DNA from: Norana najaformis
Lineage: Eukaryota; Annelida; Clitellata; Crassiclitellata; Hormogastridae
Length of the DNA stretch: 64,000 nt
Direction of reading: 5' to 3'
Assembly (NCBI GenBank): GCA_964023275.1
Contig: OZ029927.1
Coordinates: 17,519,165-17,583,164, forward strand
Shown here piece after piece: positions 20,000-33,100 of the stretch. The notes under the pieces were generated by a model. It was not told the origin of the DNA. It saw only the letters and a program-made list of their open reading frames with translations, and searched no databases. Position 1 is the stretch's first letter; every line of letters starts with the position of its first letter. A program made the translations under genes and the position numbers.

Positions 20000-20946
20000 G
20001 TGACACAGAGACGCACCAAACAGCGTCTTAATTACTTATTCACCCACCCACCCACTCAGTCGTTCGCTCATTAGCTGATTCACTTCTCAATCTTAGTCAA
20101 TCGCCTACAATTCCTTGCTGAGCTGATGACATGTGGCGTGTTAACAAATGCATTACTTACTTGCGTACTGACTAGCTTGCTCAATTGCTCACCTAATTTC
20201 TTCCTCTTCTTTGCTTCACAACTTGCTTGCTTGTTTATACAGTATTTGGGCCTATGCATCATCTTCAAAATCCTCCAAAAGGCGTTCAAGTAAACAGAGG
20301 TCTAAAGAGGTACTATTATGGATAAAACTTGCTACAAGTAATAAATACCATGTAGGTATACTGAGTAATAAATCGGTAATATTGAGGAGACGGTTCACTT
20401 CGAAAGTGAGGTCCGTGTTTACAAGGGAGAGACACTGAACAACCAGAGTAATAAATCACAATTCTTACATTTCAGGTTTCTTTTAAAAGGCTAATCCAAC
20501 AACAGTACATTAAAACGTGTAAACATAGAACATAACCTAGTTTTTCCATATTTCTATGAAATTAAAAAAGGGTATTAGAATCATTGTCGACTGATTTTGC
20601 ATCGGAAATGCATTGGACTCGATCCGTTGATAATTTTGATGTATACTCTACTGGTACATACTCTACTCCTGCACTCAGTCAACACATGGTATACTCCGAA
20701 AACATATACTCTGGCCCTGTACTTCTGAACATTGACATTAACTGCGGATCTGCCATTTGCCCGTAAACTTTACTTTCTAATATGTTTAAACTTCAACAGA
20801 TTTGATAAAAATGTGTAAACTTCCAACAACAGTACATTAAAAACTTCAACAACCTTAATAATCTTTGCTCTCTGTATTATAGTTTTGTAACTTTTTGGAA
20901 TGCTACGGCTGGTCGCCAAGCTTGTCGATACCAGTTCATCGATTTC
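20000..20946. other. Convergent intergenic stretch
   Basis: About 1.1 kb separates the stop codons of the plus-strand receptor and minus-strand PGAP1. It should hold both 3' UTRs. AATAAA occurs on the plus strand at about 20340, 20368 and 20450. I see no further exon. Confidence 0.6.
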
Positions 20947-21124
20947 CTAGACTGTCTTTGGTTTCTGCCCAGCTTCATCTTTTGAAGTTAACGCAGACAG
21001 TGCCAAAAGTAACAAAATGGCTGACACAAAATACGATACACGGTACACAGACACCATTGCATACAGCACCATCAACACTGAGCTCACGTAGCATATTCTT
21101 GCCAGGGCGACAGTTGCTAAGTTC
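20947..21124 (-). CDS. PGAP1: PGAP1 last exon
   Basis: Encodes NLATVALARICYVSSVLMVL and a further hydrophobic segment (YFVSAILLLLALSA), then a short hydrophilic tail ending KPKTV and TAG at 20949-20947. It aligns with the final membrane segments of human PGAP1. The acceptor is TGATCAG. Confidence 0.9.
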
Positions 21125-24100
21125 CTGATCAACAGACAACAAAACATTCGGATTTAGCTTCCGAATTCATTTTCTGCACCAAATAACATTTGAAAGAATG
21201 TGCACCATAATTTGATGTCTGGTGCATCCAAAACTTGTACCACTGCAGTCTTTAAATCTGGGCTTTCTGCTAAACAATGATAATAATATGCCAACATCTA
21301 GAGCGCCATTGCTGTAAAACACAAGGCATCAGAATACGACTGCCTAAGCGAAACTGCATCCCGAAAAACAGAATCGTTTGGATAAAACCAGCCAGAATAC
21401 ACGAAGACCGGAAGATAAGCTATGGAGGATAAGTAGATCAGTTTCTAACCAAGTCTTGTTGACAGTGATACAACTACACTTACATTATCATAATTAATAC
21501 TCAAGGTAGTAATATATTAAACAAAACAACTTTTAGAAAAGGCCCAGCAAAATTTGACCAAGATCTTTACCACAATGCTTAAGATAGGGAATAGGAACTT
21601 TGGGCTAGAGAAGAAAGTTACTGCTGAAGTAAGCCTATAGATGTCCACGACTGACCTTCCCAGTGAATAATCTGAGTAAACCAGTGGAATCGAAGTTAAA
21701 CTGGCCACAATTCCAACAGCACGAGAAGGATCAATGAGGAGACTGGTAGTATCCCTGTAGCGAGACAACCAACGGCAAAACTTGAAAAATCCTCGTTTAT
21801 GTACGCATGGATCAAAGTATGTATGAAAATAATAAATACTATTTATGCATGAATGTACATATGAATGTAAATATGTAGCTAAACTTTAAAAATTTAAACA
21901 TTTACACATGCACAGATGAATACACATGCATGAATGAATGTTACGTATTTATGATTGTGTGTGTGAATGTGTAAAAATTTGCTTATAACGATAAGTTTGG
22001 GAGCAGCCAAATCAATTGCCGCATTATGTTCTGTTGTAGCGGAGGCACATGCAAGAGCTAAATTAAATCGGAGATCCATCTTTCCGACCCCAATATATCA
22101 GAATTTACATATAATGAAGTTTGCTCTTAAGATATTCCAGTGCGTCAGTGAATAAGCTGGTCCCCGGGATGTGGTTTTCATTGGGCGCTGTAGAAATCTT
22201 GGGATTACGATTACAATCCACGTTTATGTAGCATCTGTTTCTAAAGGGCCTAAGAGCAGGAAATGGGCACCATTCCTATGTTCCACTACAGACAAGGAAC
22301 CTTTACATTTTTACTTTACTGTGGCACAAGAATCCTATTTCATTCTCAACATTTAAAACTGATTTTACAAACATTTTAAAATATATTTCAAATAACCTGA
22401 GAGAAGATACAAAACCTCAGAGGTTCCTAAAAGGAACCTAACAGGGTTCAGGGAAACTTCTGTTGGTTATGGGGTATGCTGCTTCCTTGAAAACTACAAA
22501 TGATATGATGTAGAATAGGTTTACCGTGACAATCCATTCATCCATATAATGAATGGAACAGCATTTAAAGGAAGTGCCACCGTCAGAAGAATGACGACAG
22601 ATAAGCTGATATTGCAAGCGTTCTGAATATTTGGTTCCGACGCCGATCTTACTTTTGTACGCAAAGAAATTGCCTATAAAAAAAAGAGTAGACCCTTAAG
22701 TCAAATACAAGGGGCAGCCATTGATCAGAAGTGTTAGCGACTTCATTTTTCTTAGCCTCGGCATATGATGGCGGGTGGCTAGTCTTCTCCCTCACCAACT
22801 GATCTTCCCACTACCTGTGTACAGTCAGTGCACTCATTAAGGCTTGGTTGGCTGTGGGGTGCAAGTGTTGCCAAAACCTTGATAGCAATACAATATTTTG
22901 TCTGTTGCACTGGTCATGCTAAATGTTGCCATAAGTACATGCAGATCTGTATTTCATGGCTGGAGTGACCTGCTCATATATTTTCCTTGCACTTGCACTT
23001 TTCACTTGTGGCATCATCTGTGTGGCATAGTCTTCCTTTTGAACTCTCCCCTCTGAATAAAATGGCACTATATATATTATGTAAAACATCATACACAAAC
23101 TCATCATTTAGCATCTCCACAATCACAATTTTTAAAGCCTGTGGCTTAAACTCTTCAATTCTAAATCCATAATAAGGAAAGAAACTGATAACAGCTTTCA
23201 TACACAAATATCTGATACAAACAGACTTTAAATTTACAGTTTATAAATAAAATAGCTTCCGAAGCTGTGCTCACTATGTTATGTTAAGTAATACGTCTTG
23301 TTTACCTTAATCAGGTGAACTAAGTACGCAGTAATGAGGCCCAACGTGCCACACAACCAAAACGCAGCAAAGGCACCAGAAAGAAGAACAACATATTGGA
23401 CTCTGGCGAATAACCAACGAACCCATAACGGACAGCAACGTCTGACAAAATTTTTTTAAAAAGATGGAAATAACAATACAGAGCAACTAATCAATCGAAA
23501 GTCAAAACAGATCGTAATCCCAAAATGTCTAAAGTACTACTTAAACGCTAAGCACAGAGCACCAGCTTATTCATGAAGTTGCGTCAAGACAGTGGGGGTT
23601 GTCCAAAGATGCCATGTCAAGAAACAAGTCCGGTTGCCAGAAGACCAGAGAGAAGGAAGAGAGGAGCTGTGAGGTTGGGTTGTATTTAAGACAGAGACAC
23701 AGTGCGTGAGACAAAGACATGAGAAAGCTGGACAGAGATCTTGAGATAGAAGTATATAAAAAGACAGAGGAGACATATAAAAAGGACTGAGAGGGGAAGC
23801 ATGCAAAAATACAGACAGACAGACAGATACAGATCAGTCATCAACTCAATAAAAAATCTTTAAGAATTCACCGTTTAAAATCTTTTAATTACACAAGTCA
23901 CTTGTTTGTAGATGACCACTTAAAACTTCATCATATCACAGAAAACCCACAATAAACTTGAAAAAATTTCAAAAATATATATTGCTATTTCAAAGCAAAC
24001 AATTCTGACAGATAAAAATGAGAATACCATCTACACCCACAATTTTCTACAGGTAAAACCACTTACCGCCGGTAGCAGGTAACCAAAAACCATGACTGCA

Positions 24101-27100
24101 CAGTCAGAACACCCTCTGCTAGTCTCGCATAAAACGTCATGAAGGTAAATGCAAACAAGTAGAGAAGCAGCGGCAAAATACGTTGCCATGTGTCCTGTTC
24201 CTGTAGAATCACTGCATCATCCTCTGGAAGCCCCAACATTTTCACGACGTTGGAACCTTCTAGCTTGCTACACACAACAAAATAAACTTTTCCATTAATC
24301 GAACAAAGACACATAATTTGACACAAATATTTTGGATTTTATCAGGCAACCTAATTAACCACAAGTTCCTTCATTCATAGCATTTATATACAGCCCCTTC
24401 AAGGCTCCTACCCAGAGGCACTCTTGGTCCAGCCTTAGCAAAAGAGAACAGTTCTCAAGTGTTGATTAAAGGCACATGTAGACTAGCCAGAAGGACATGT
24501 AATTTCTGCACAGGTCTTTCACTCAAAACTGAAAACACTCCTCTTCCACAAATCCTATCCTGATTCTTCCTCGTCCCTTCATCTCACTTTCTGGTTCAAT
24601 TCCAAACACCATCCACTATAGCCATCTGACTGTCAGCCTGCCTGACCTTTGGATCTTGACCTGGAACCTAACAATTCCTGCCTATCAATTTTGTTTTGAC
24701 TGAGCGCCTGGGAATAAACTGGTTCCCGTGATTTAGCATTCGTTGGGTGCTGTAGAAATCTCAAGCTTACAATTACAAAAATAGGAAAGGTAAATGCTTG
24801 TGGTAATAAAACAACTGGAGAACATCGGGCCCACCAGATAAACCTAATGATACAGAAACATATCATGTTTACAGCAAAAGATTAAAAATGGTATTACGTG
24901 AGTAAGAAACGAAGAACTACAGCAACTGGAACTACTCGATATGGCTGAGCCCACCGTCCATGTGATTCAGAGAAACTTGGTGCTACTCCTGAAAATACAA
25001 AGAAAATATAAACAAACTAAACAGACATCAACTCAAATTCTTTTCTTGTTGGATGCACTCACGTTTAAATACTGTGTTCAATATTTCACAAATATTCTCT
25101 TTTCCCAGCAATTATTCTGAATATTAATGGGAATGTTTCTCTTTCAAAACTTTTGTGTAGTCTGCAAAACAGGTTTGTTCTTTTGGCAAAACTGATTTTT
25201 CCAGTTGTTTTTCGTAAATCATCAGCTCACCCTTATTATACTTTTTGCAATACTCTAAACAAGTACGCACATGTTCATATACTGAACCTGTGCAAAGATC
25301 AAACTTTAAAAAAATTTAAAATTGTCTCTAATCCTTCAAAAAGAACTCCTTTGATGCAATGTACAATGCAGCCTGTACATGTATTAATCTTAACAAGACT
25401 TAAGGTGCATATTCTAAATCCACTGGACCAGGAGGTGTTATGTTAAGTCTATCATGAGCAAACGATTTAAGTTCACCTTCCGAACAAAGTCTCCGTAGCT
25501 GCCAGCAAAGAGTCATAAACACTTGGATGACAAGGAACGCAGGAACGTACACTCCGTAGAATCGTACAAGCTGAAGAAGACAGGAAACAAACATTCAGTC
25601 ACTTTCTTAATTGTAGCTACAGTAAACAAAAGAAATTACAGAATTTACCTGCATTAAATCTTTAAATCTTTTATGATTGTGTTGTTATCCCACTAGAGTG
25701 GTGTTATATCATAGCAAGTTAAGGATAGGTACAAAACTGTAAGTACATTCATCTCATGTTTCACTAGTAGCATTTTAGCATTCATCCAGTGTGTTACTAG
25801 TAGCATTTATCCAGTGCTTTACTAGTAGCAATTTGTAATTCATCCATTTCGTTACTTTTAGTATTTTTAACATCCATCCAGTGTGCTCCTAGTAGCATTT
25901 TAGTATTTATCCAGTGCTTTACTAGTAGCAATTTGGCATTCATCCAGTGCTTTACTAGTAGCATTTCTAGCATTCATCCAGTGCTTTACTAGTAGCACTT
26001 TTAGCACTCATCCAGGATGTTACTACTATTATCCATTTCAGCATTAATCCAGCATCTGTTTCAACATATGAGACAAAGAAGAAATCAACTTAAATGCAGT
26101 TCTCAAAATCAGCTGAAGAAAGAAAACATATCTACCAACCTGACCAAACAACTCTGACCAAGACACTCTAATGGTAACTCGATAGGTACAGGACGGTTCA
26201 AGGTAGAAATGCAACTGAGCATTTTCTACAAAGTCTGCTGGTCGCCCGCTCTGAAGTTTCAGCGATAACTGTGTGCTCTGACCCTGTCTAAAAACATCAG
26301 ACAATATACAAAGGTAAGTATTCAAACAGTCCATACAATGCCTTTAAGTAGCTTAGAAAAGCACTGCCTAAGCAGTGTTCAAGTGTAAATAATAAATTAA
26401 GTTAATAATAAAATTAAAATAACAAGTTATAATGCATTAAAGTCTGCAAAATTGTTTTACACATATCAATTACAGATATAATTTTCAAACTTAATAAAAT
26501 GAATAAATCTCCATTAAGAAAAAACTTCAAACATCAAAATCAACTTAATAAGACATAAATAAGGTCAGATAAAAAGTAAAAACACGTGTGAAAAGCAAAA
26601 CGTATATTAGTCACTGCTTACTGGAGAGTGGTATAAGTGTGTTCATGACTCCATGGTATGTACAGCTTAACCACAGAAGCCACAGGAACATCTGTAAAAT
26701 CAAATATTACAGCAACACATACATGTATTAATGACTCTGGACAAGATGCTCGCACATACTTATCTCATTCACCAACCGGTACAATTTATTAAACTTGTTA
26801 AGACTCGTTTATTTAAATCTTGTAAGCAGTCATGTTCTCAGTGCTTTGGGGGATTTCTAAAATGCATTCTATAAAAGTCCAGAAACATACATTCATGCAG
26901 TATGGTGGCCTATCGGTAATGTGTTTGGTTAATGATTATGCGGTTGTGGGTTCCACTCCGTGTAACGACCCTGGGCAAGTTGTTTGCCCACTCCGTACCT
27001 CTTCACCAAGCAGTATAATATGATACCGGCATAAGCAGGGAAGTAAACAGCATGTCCTGTGATGCACTGGCCCCATGTCCAGGACCCTGGGATTCGTCCA

Positions 27101-30100
27101 TTGCCGGCTCAAGGGCCTAAAGAAAAGGAAATGAGCACCTCCCCACACATCACTAATATATGTAGGCATACAGTGTTAGTAACTTAGAGTTAGTAATGTT
27201 AATATACACGGAAAGAAATTAAATAATTCCACAAGCACCATAATTCGAAAGATTAAGCAATAAATACTATTCACCGGAGTTCCTTTCTGAGCACCCTGTA
27301 GATGCAGTGTCGACGATATAGGCTTGAAGTGGCAATTCAAGTCCAGTTAAGGTTATGTTGTAAAATGCAGCTTTCTCTTGGGTATGGTCCAAAAGAGCAA
27401 TTTCTGATTTCCACAAAAAACTCAATAAATGAGGTAAAGCAAATTCTAGATGACGCTTTGCCACTTTGTAAATATCCACAGTCACTTTGACCTAGGTGTA
27501 AAGAAAAGAAAAACAGCTTAAGATTTTCAGAAAAAAAATCTTCTTATGAAAGAACAGAACCGCATTTTCCAGTCCACATCAAACCTAGTATGAAGAGAGA
27601 GAAGGAAAGACGATTTTAAAATGTAAATTAAACCAGGACAGAACAAAGTAACAACTCATTTTATAAACTTACATCCAGTTCACTAAAAAAGTGAGGCTGC
27701 TTCATATTTCAGATTTCAAAATCGAAAGTCCATCTTTCTACTGCACATACAGTGCCACTGTCTCACAACAAGCAAAGGACGATGCATCCGAAGGGGAAAC
27801 AGGACTAGCTCAGTGTCCTTACAATATGACCGTCTTAGCAGATGACTAAGTGCACTTTCTGCACTGACAGGCTCTGCAGTAGTGAGGCATGGTAGCTGAT
27901 TGGTTAGAGAGCCAAGCTTGTAACGTGCAGAGTACGGGTTCGAACCTCCCCTGAGACGGTTACTGTATGGGGACTTTGAGCAAGTCCTTCACTCACAATT
28001 GCTCAGTGCCACAGATTAATGCTTAGTCATTAGGTAGTGGGGCTTAATAAATGCAAAAATAAAAAAGGCTAGCACAGTTGTCCACGAAGAACATGTTCAA
28101 GTTCCTAACACTGTGACCATATGCATGGAGGATTAAACCCATACTCTCCGCATTGTAAAGCAAGGGTTCAAACAATCAGCTTTCATGCCACAAATAAAAA
28201 ATAGCATTACTGAGCGTTTGTTCTTTTACAGTTTTGAATATGAATCTAATTGTCATTTTAAATCTGAACAAATGAAGGAAACTTACTGGACGTGATGACT
28301 TTGGAACGTGCACAACCCAATTTGTGAAGCCAGATAACTGGCTACTGTTCAAGTGAACGACCTAATTGGAAAAACACAACTCAAGATGATGACCTAATTG
28401 GAAAAATACAACACAAGATGATGACCTAATTGGAAAAATAAAAAAAAAGATGATGACCTAATTGGAAAAACACAACTCAAGATGATGACCTAATTGGAAA
28501 AATACAACACAAGATGATGACCTAATTGGAAGAATACAACACAAGATGATGCAAGTTTTAAGGCTTCACTTTACACAGTCAATTTGTAGGTTAAAATTTT
28601 AAACATAACCAAACATAATTAGCTTTAAATATATTTTTAGTATGTTAAAATATATATTAAAAATTAAAATACAATATATATATGTATATAAAATTTTAAA
28701 AAAATATATAAAATATATAAATAAAATAAAATATATAAAAAATATATATTATATATAAAAATACACAGATTAATATATTAAAATAATTAGCTTTTTGATA
28801 CAGCTGCAGCTGATTTAGACGGTTCAAGCTGTTAAAATGATCCTATTTTTTAATTCAAACTAAATTAAAACAATGGCCAACTGAACTGATCTCACCTTAA
28901 ACTTCAGGTTGTTTGGCGGAATCAATCGTGCCTCGTGATCAAAACTTTTCACCTCCTTGCTGCAAAATTAATTAATAGCAAAGTCATTTTGATGAATTAC
29001 ATAATGTCACACATGACACAATTTAAAGTAATGCATGGTAAGGCAAATTATTAAGTGTCAATTTAAAACACAAGCACAAAAAAATTAAGCACATTTTAAA
29101 AACCCAAGTACTTTTTGAAAACATGTGCATACGCAGCTGATCTGGTGAAATTTCATTTTAAAAATAATAAAAAAATTGAACTGAATATTCTTAAAAGTTC
29201 ACAGCTTGATAATAAACAACACCAAGTCAACAGCCAAAAGCTTACTCACCACCTGGTCGCTCCACCTTGCATCGAACATCCACCAATCCATGGCAAGCTG
29301 TCCTACAAAACCAGCAAAACAAACCAGAATAAACTGAAAATTCTGCACAATAAATTATCCAAACAGACACCAAGGTAAGGCGATCGTAATCATAAGAGCG
29401 AGGTTTCTACAGCACCCAACAAAAGCAAAGTCATGGAAAACAGCTTATTCACAGGTGCTCAGTCAAAACAAAACTGACAGTCAGAAAGTGTTTGGTTCCA
29501 GGTCAAGATCCAGAAGTCAGGCAGGAAGAGTTGAGGTGAGGCAAGGAAATATCAGGTGAGAGAGGTCAATTTTTGGCATTGCCATTTTGAGCCTGCCGTT
29601 TGGTACAGTGTGTATGTGTGATGGTTGGCGCTGGAAATTTTGGTTAATAAACATTTTAAGCTCTTGTTATGTCTTAAAATTGTAACCTATAAATAAACTG
29701 TTTAATTATTATTATTTATTTGCAAAAATGTACAGTATGCTGCACCAAAGCTGACCAAGAGTCCGACCTTCTAAGAAACAGTTACTATATACATTACGAA
29801 CAACCATAACATTACCAGACTGAGCACACTGAAATGAAAACCAATAATTGTTCCACAACGTTTTTCAAACAGTGGTATACGACACATAATGGCTTAAATA
29901 AACAGATAAAATTACAAGATTATTATGATTTGTGCTCGTACAATAATTGTACTTATGTATTTAAAACAATCAACACATTTGCATTTTGGAATACTATGAA
30001 AAAGAGCAACTAATCCACCAAGACGCTCACAAAATCAGTTTGCACCAAATGTGTGCATACAACTGAGACAAGCAACTTTGAAAGTAAATGCAAGTCTGAA

Positions 30101-33100
30101 ACATAACTGGACAGAGAACAGACCGTATTGGTGACAGTAACCAATGCAAAATGCATTGAAACATCTTGGCTGATCTCCACTGTGTGGTAAAACCCATCAG
30201 TAACCTAAAATTGAAAGAATTCATATTGATTATAGAAATCAAGCTTCTCAATGCTAACAAAGACTTAGCCCCACCTAACGACTAGCACCACATGTGCTTC
30301 ACACAGTGCAGTGCAAACCTGGCTACTAAATAATTCTCAACTACAATAGATATTCACATAAAGACCTGCAACCTAAGAAAGCATTAAAACATAGTTCCTC
30401 ATCAAAACCAATAAGAAATAACTTCATATTTACAGTACTCGTAACCCAGTAAAGAAACAGTGGGTAAATTCAATGAAATGGTAAAACCGCCTCAGAATCA
30501 TGGTTTTGAAGTAAAAGAAACGTCCGGCAGTGCTTGCCACTGCCATATCCACAGCACCTAGCAAAATGACTGCCAATAATGCATCGCAATTGGTTTCACA
30601 CATTCTTGTGTTAGACCATTTAAAATTACAAGAGAGACTCAATATCAGATGATCTGAACTGAGATGAAAATTAGAATCATTTAACAAAAACCGACCACAA
30701 CATTTTACCAGTAGATACTCGCCTGTTTTGCCTCATAGTTCCATAATCTTTCTTTCGATGCCACCCATGTGATATTGTCATCCAGTGAAATCTTTCTGTC
30801 TTCTTTGTGTGCCTCTAAAAACTTCGGACCTGAGTTACTTTCGTAGTGATACTTAAAAGCCCTATGACAAACCGATTGATCATCCGATATCTAGCAACAA
30901 AAACAGACAAAACTCAAATAAAAAATTCATATATTTAATTTCTTATTTACTGCACAATAAGAATTTCAGTCAGACTATCAGTTGAGGGACTAGATCGCTC
31001 TGTGCACCTCTGGGCACGAGGATGCCCGTTTGCACCCCATTTGTGGCTTATTTAAGAAATTTCAACCTCGAGCTAGCACGGTCTGTACACGGGGACCTTA
31101 ACTGGCGTGGTACCCAATCAAACAGGCAGCAGTGATGAAGGATCTCACCCAATAAATTCATAAAAAATTGAGCAGGGTCAAGGCCATACGGTTGCGATAG
31201 AAAAACGTTAACATTTACATTTACATCTGTAGAACTGGCCATGGATACAACATGCACCATTTCTCAGTGCTTCTTAAACAGTTCTCTGTTATCCTGGTGC
31301 TGGCCTGGGAGCACTTCTGAGCAGACTTCTTGAATTGGCACTTTATAATTTTAGTAAATGTAATTGGACATTTATATAGTGCTGCCTCAAAAGAGAAACA
31401 ACAATATATCGAACAAGTACATAAACAAAATGCATTTTACTAGCTTAACAAAGGGAGCTTACATCTACATTTTCACTGGTAACTAGCAGCAATTTTCCTA
31501 TGCACCAAGTGCTAGCACCATAAACAATAGATATATCTTTCTCAGTAATGAGGCAGACTAAAAATTCAGCCATTGTAACAAGAAACACAGTGAAACCTCC
31601 CCAAACACAGCATTCTCTCAGTAACTACACAATAAACAAAGGTTTCTTTAAAAATTCTAACCTGATTTGTTTCTCGATCAACACAGTCAAACATAGCTCT
31701 GACAGTAGCCATGACAACCTGCTTACACCTTAGAAACAAATGAAAAAAATGTTACAGGAAAGTTATTCTAGGTCACCAATGATCACTTTAGAATTATAAT
31801 TCACAAACCAGGAAACAACTTCAATAAATAACCAAAAAATGCGTTCAAAACATTGATTACTGTCCTTCTGTGCACTTCAGAGAAGAAGAGCAATCTCTAA
31901 AGCCAACCCCAAGATGCAGCACGGGTATAAAGTGTTAGTGATGACTTAATTTTCCGTAGCCTCTACATCCGAGCAGCCAGTCCTCATACTGACCACCTAA
32001 TCTTCCCAATAGTGTATTATCAGTAAACTCTGTTTATAGATTAGTTCATCAGGGCACAAGTGGATCAGAAGTTCAGAAATGTTTTTCAGCCCTGGCTGGG
32101 ATTTCAACCCCAACCTCTGGGTTGACAGCCATGCTCACCACTAGACTATGGTGCACCCCACTTGTAAATGGCATATTGTATTGTACTGTATTGTATTTGA
32201 TAACTTATGTAGCACTTCTTACAGAATAAACTACTCAGAAGTGCTTCCAGCATGAGAACCCAGGGAAAATAAGAGAGTCTTTAAACAACGAGCTGACTGA
32301 GCTCTATCACCAACAGTGATCCTTGCACATTTTTTAACATATTTTACTCCTCTTTGAGCATTCAAAAGGCGCTATATGAATTTCCCATAATTCTAAATTA
32401 CCCATAAATAAAAAAACAAAGCCAAAGGTCACGTCTGAGCAAATACTTCTACTGGAAGACAAAAATGTCAGTATATATACTCACACACATATAAATCAGC
32501 ATATAAACTCTATCGGCCTAAAAGCTTAACAACTGATACCAAAGCCATTAAAAAGATTCATTTACTTTACAACAAAAGCATCAGAGACTTGTTTCTAATC
32601 GGCTGCCAATACTGGGCTCAAGAAAATCAGCCCTTCAAAACGTAACAGTCAAATCTATTAATCAGTTAAGCAGAAATGCTCAAAAATCGTACAACACAAA
32701 GTTAAAGCTTACCAAACATGAGCCAAGTGATCTGTCGACACCCAAGCCTTTGGAATCGACATTGTCTACAGAAAATTCAGGTTTCAAATAATAAGGGCAG
32801 TGATTTCACAATAAAACCTAACATTTATATTGAACTACATTTAAAACATGAGGTCTGGTCAGATATAGTCAGATAATAAAATTCAGCCAAAAATATTCTT
32901 TATTCATTTCAATTAAGCAAGCATGGAAGTTTCATTTTTGTTCAATCACTAATTATAAATTCAGCTGTATACAACTAACCGACGACGAAATCTGATGTTT
33001 ACAGTCAACAATCTGCAAAATTAAAACAAAAAGAAAACCCACTATGAGAAACAATTAAAAGCAATTTAATGATTAATTATAGCCAAAATAGTGTATTAAC

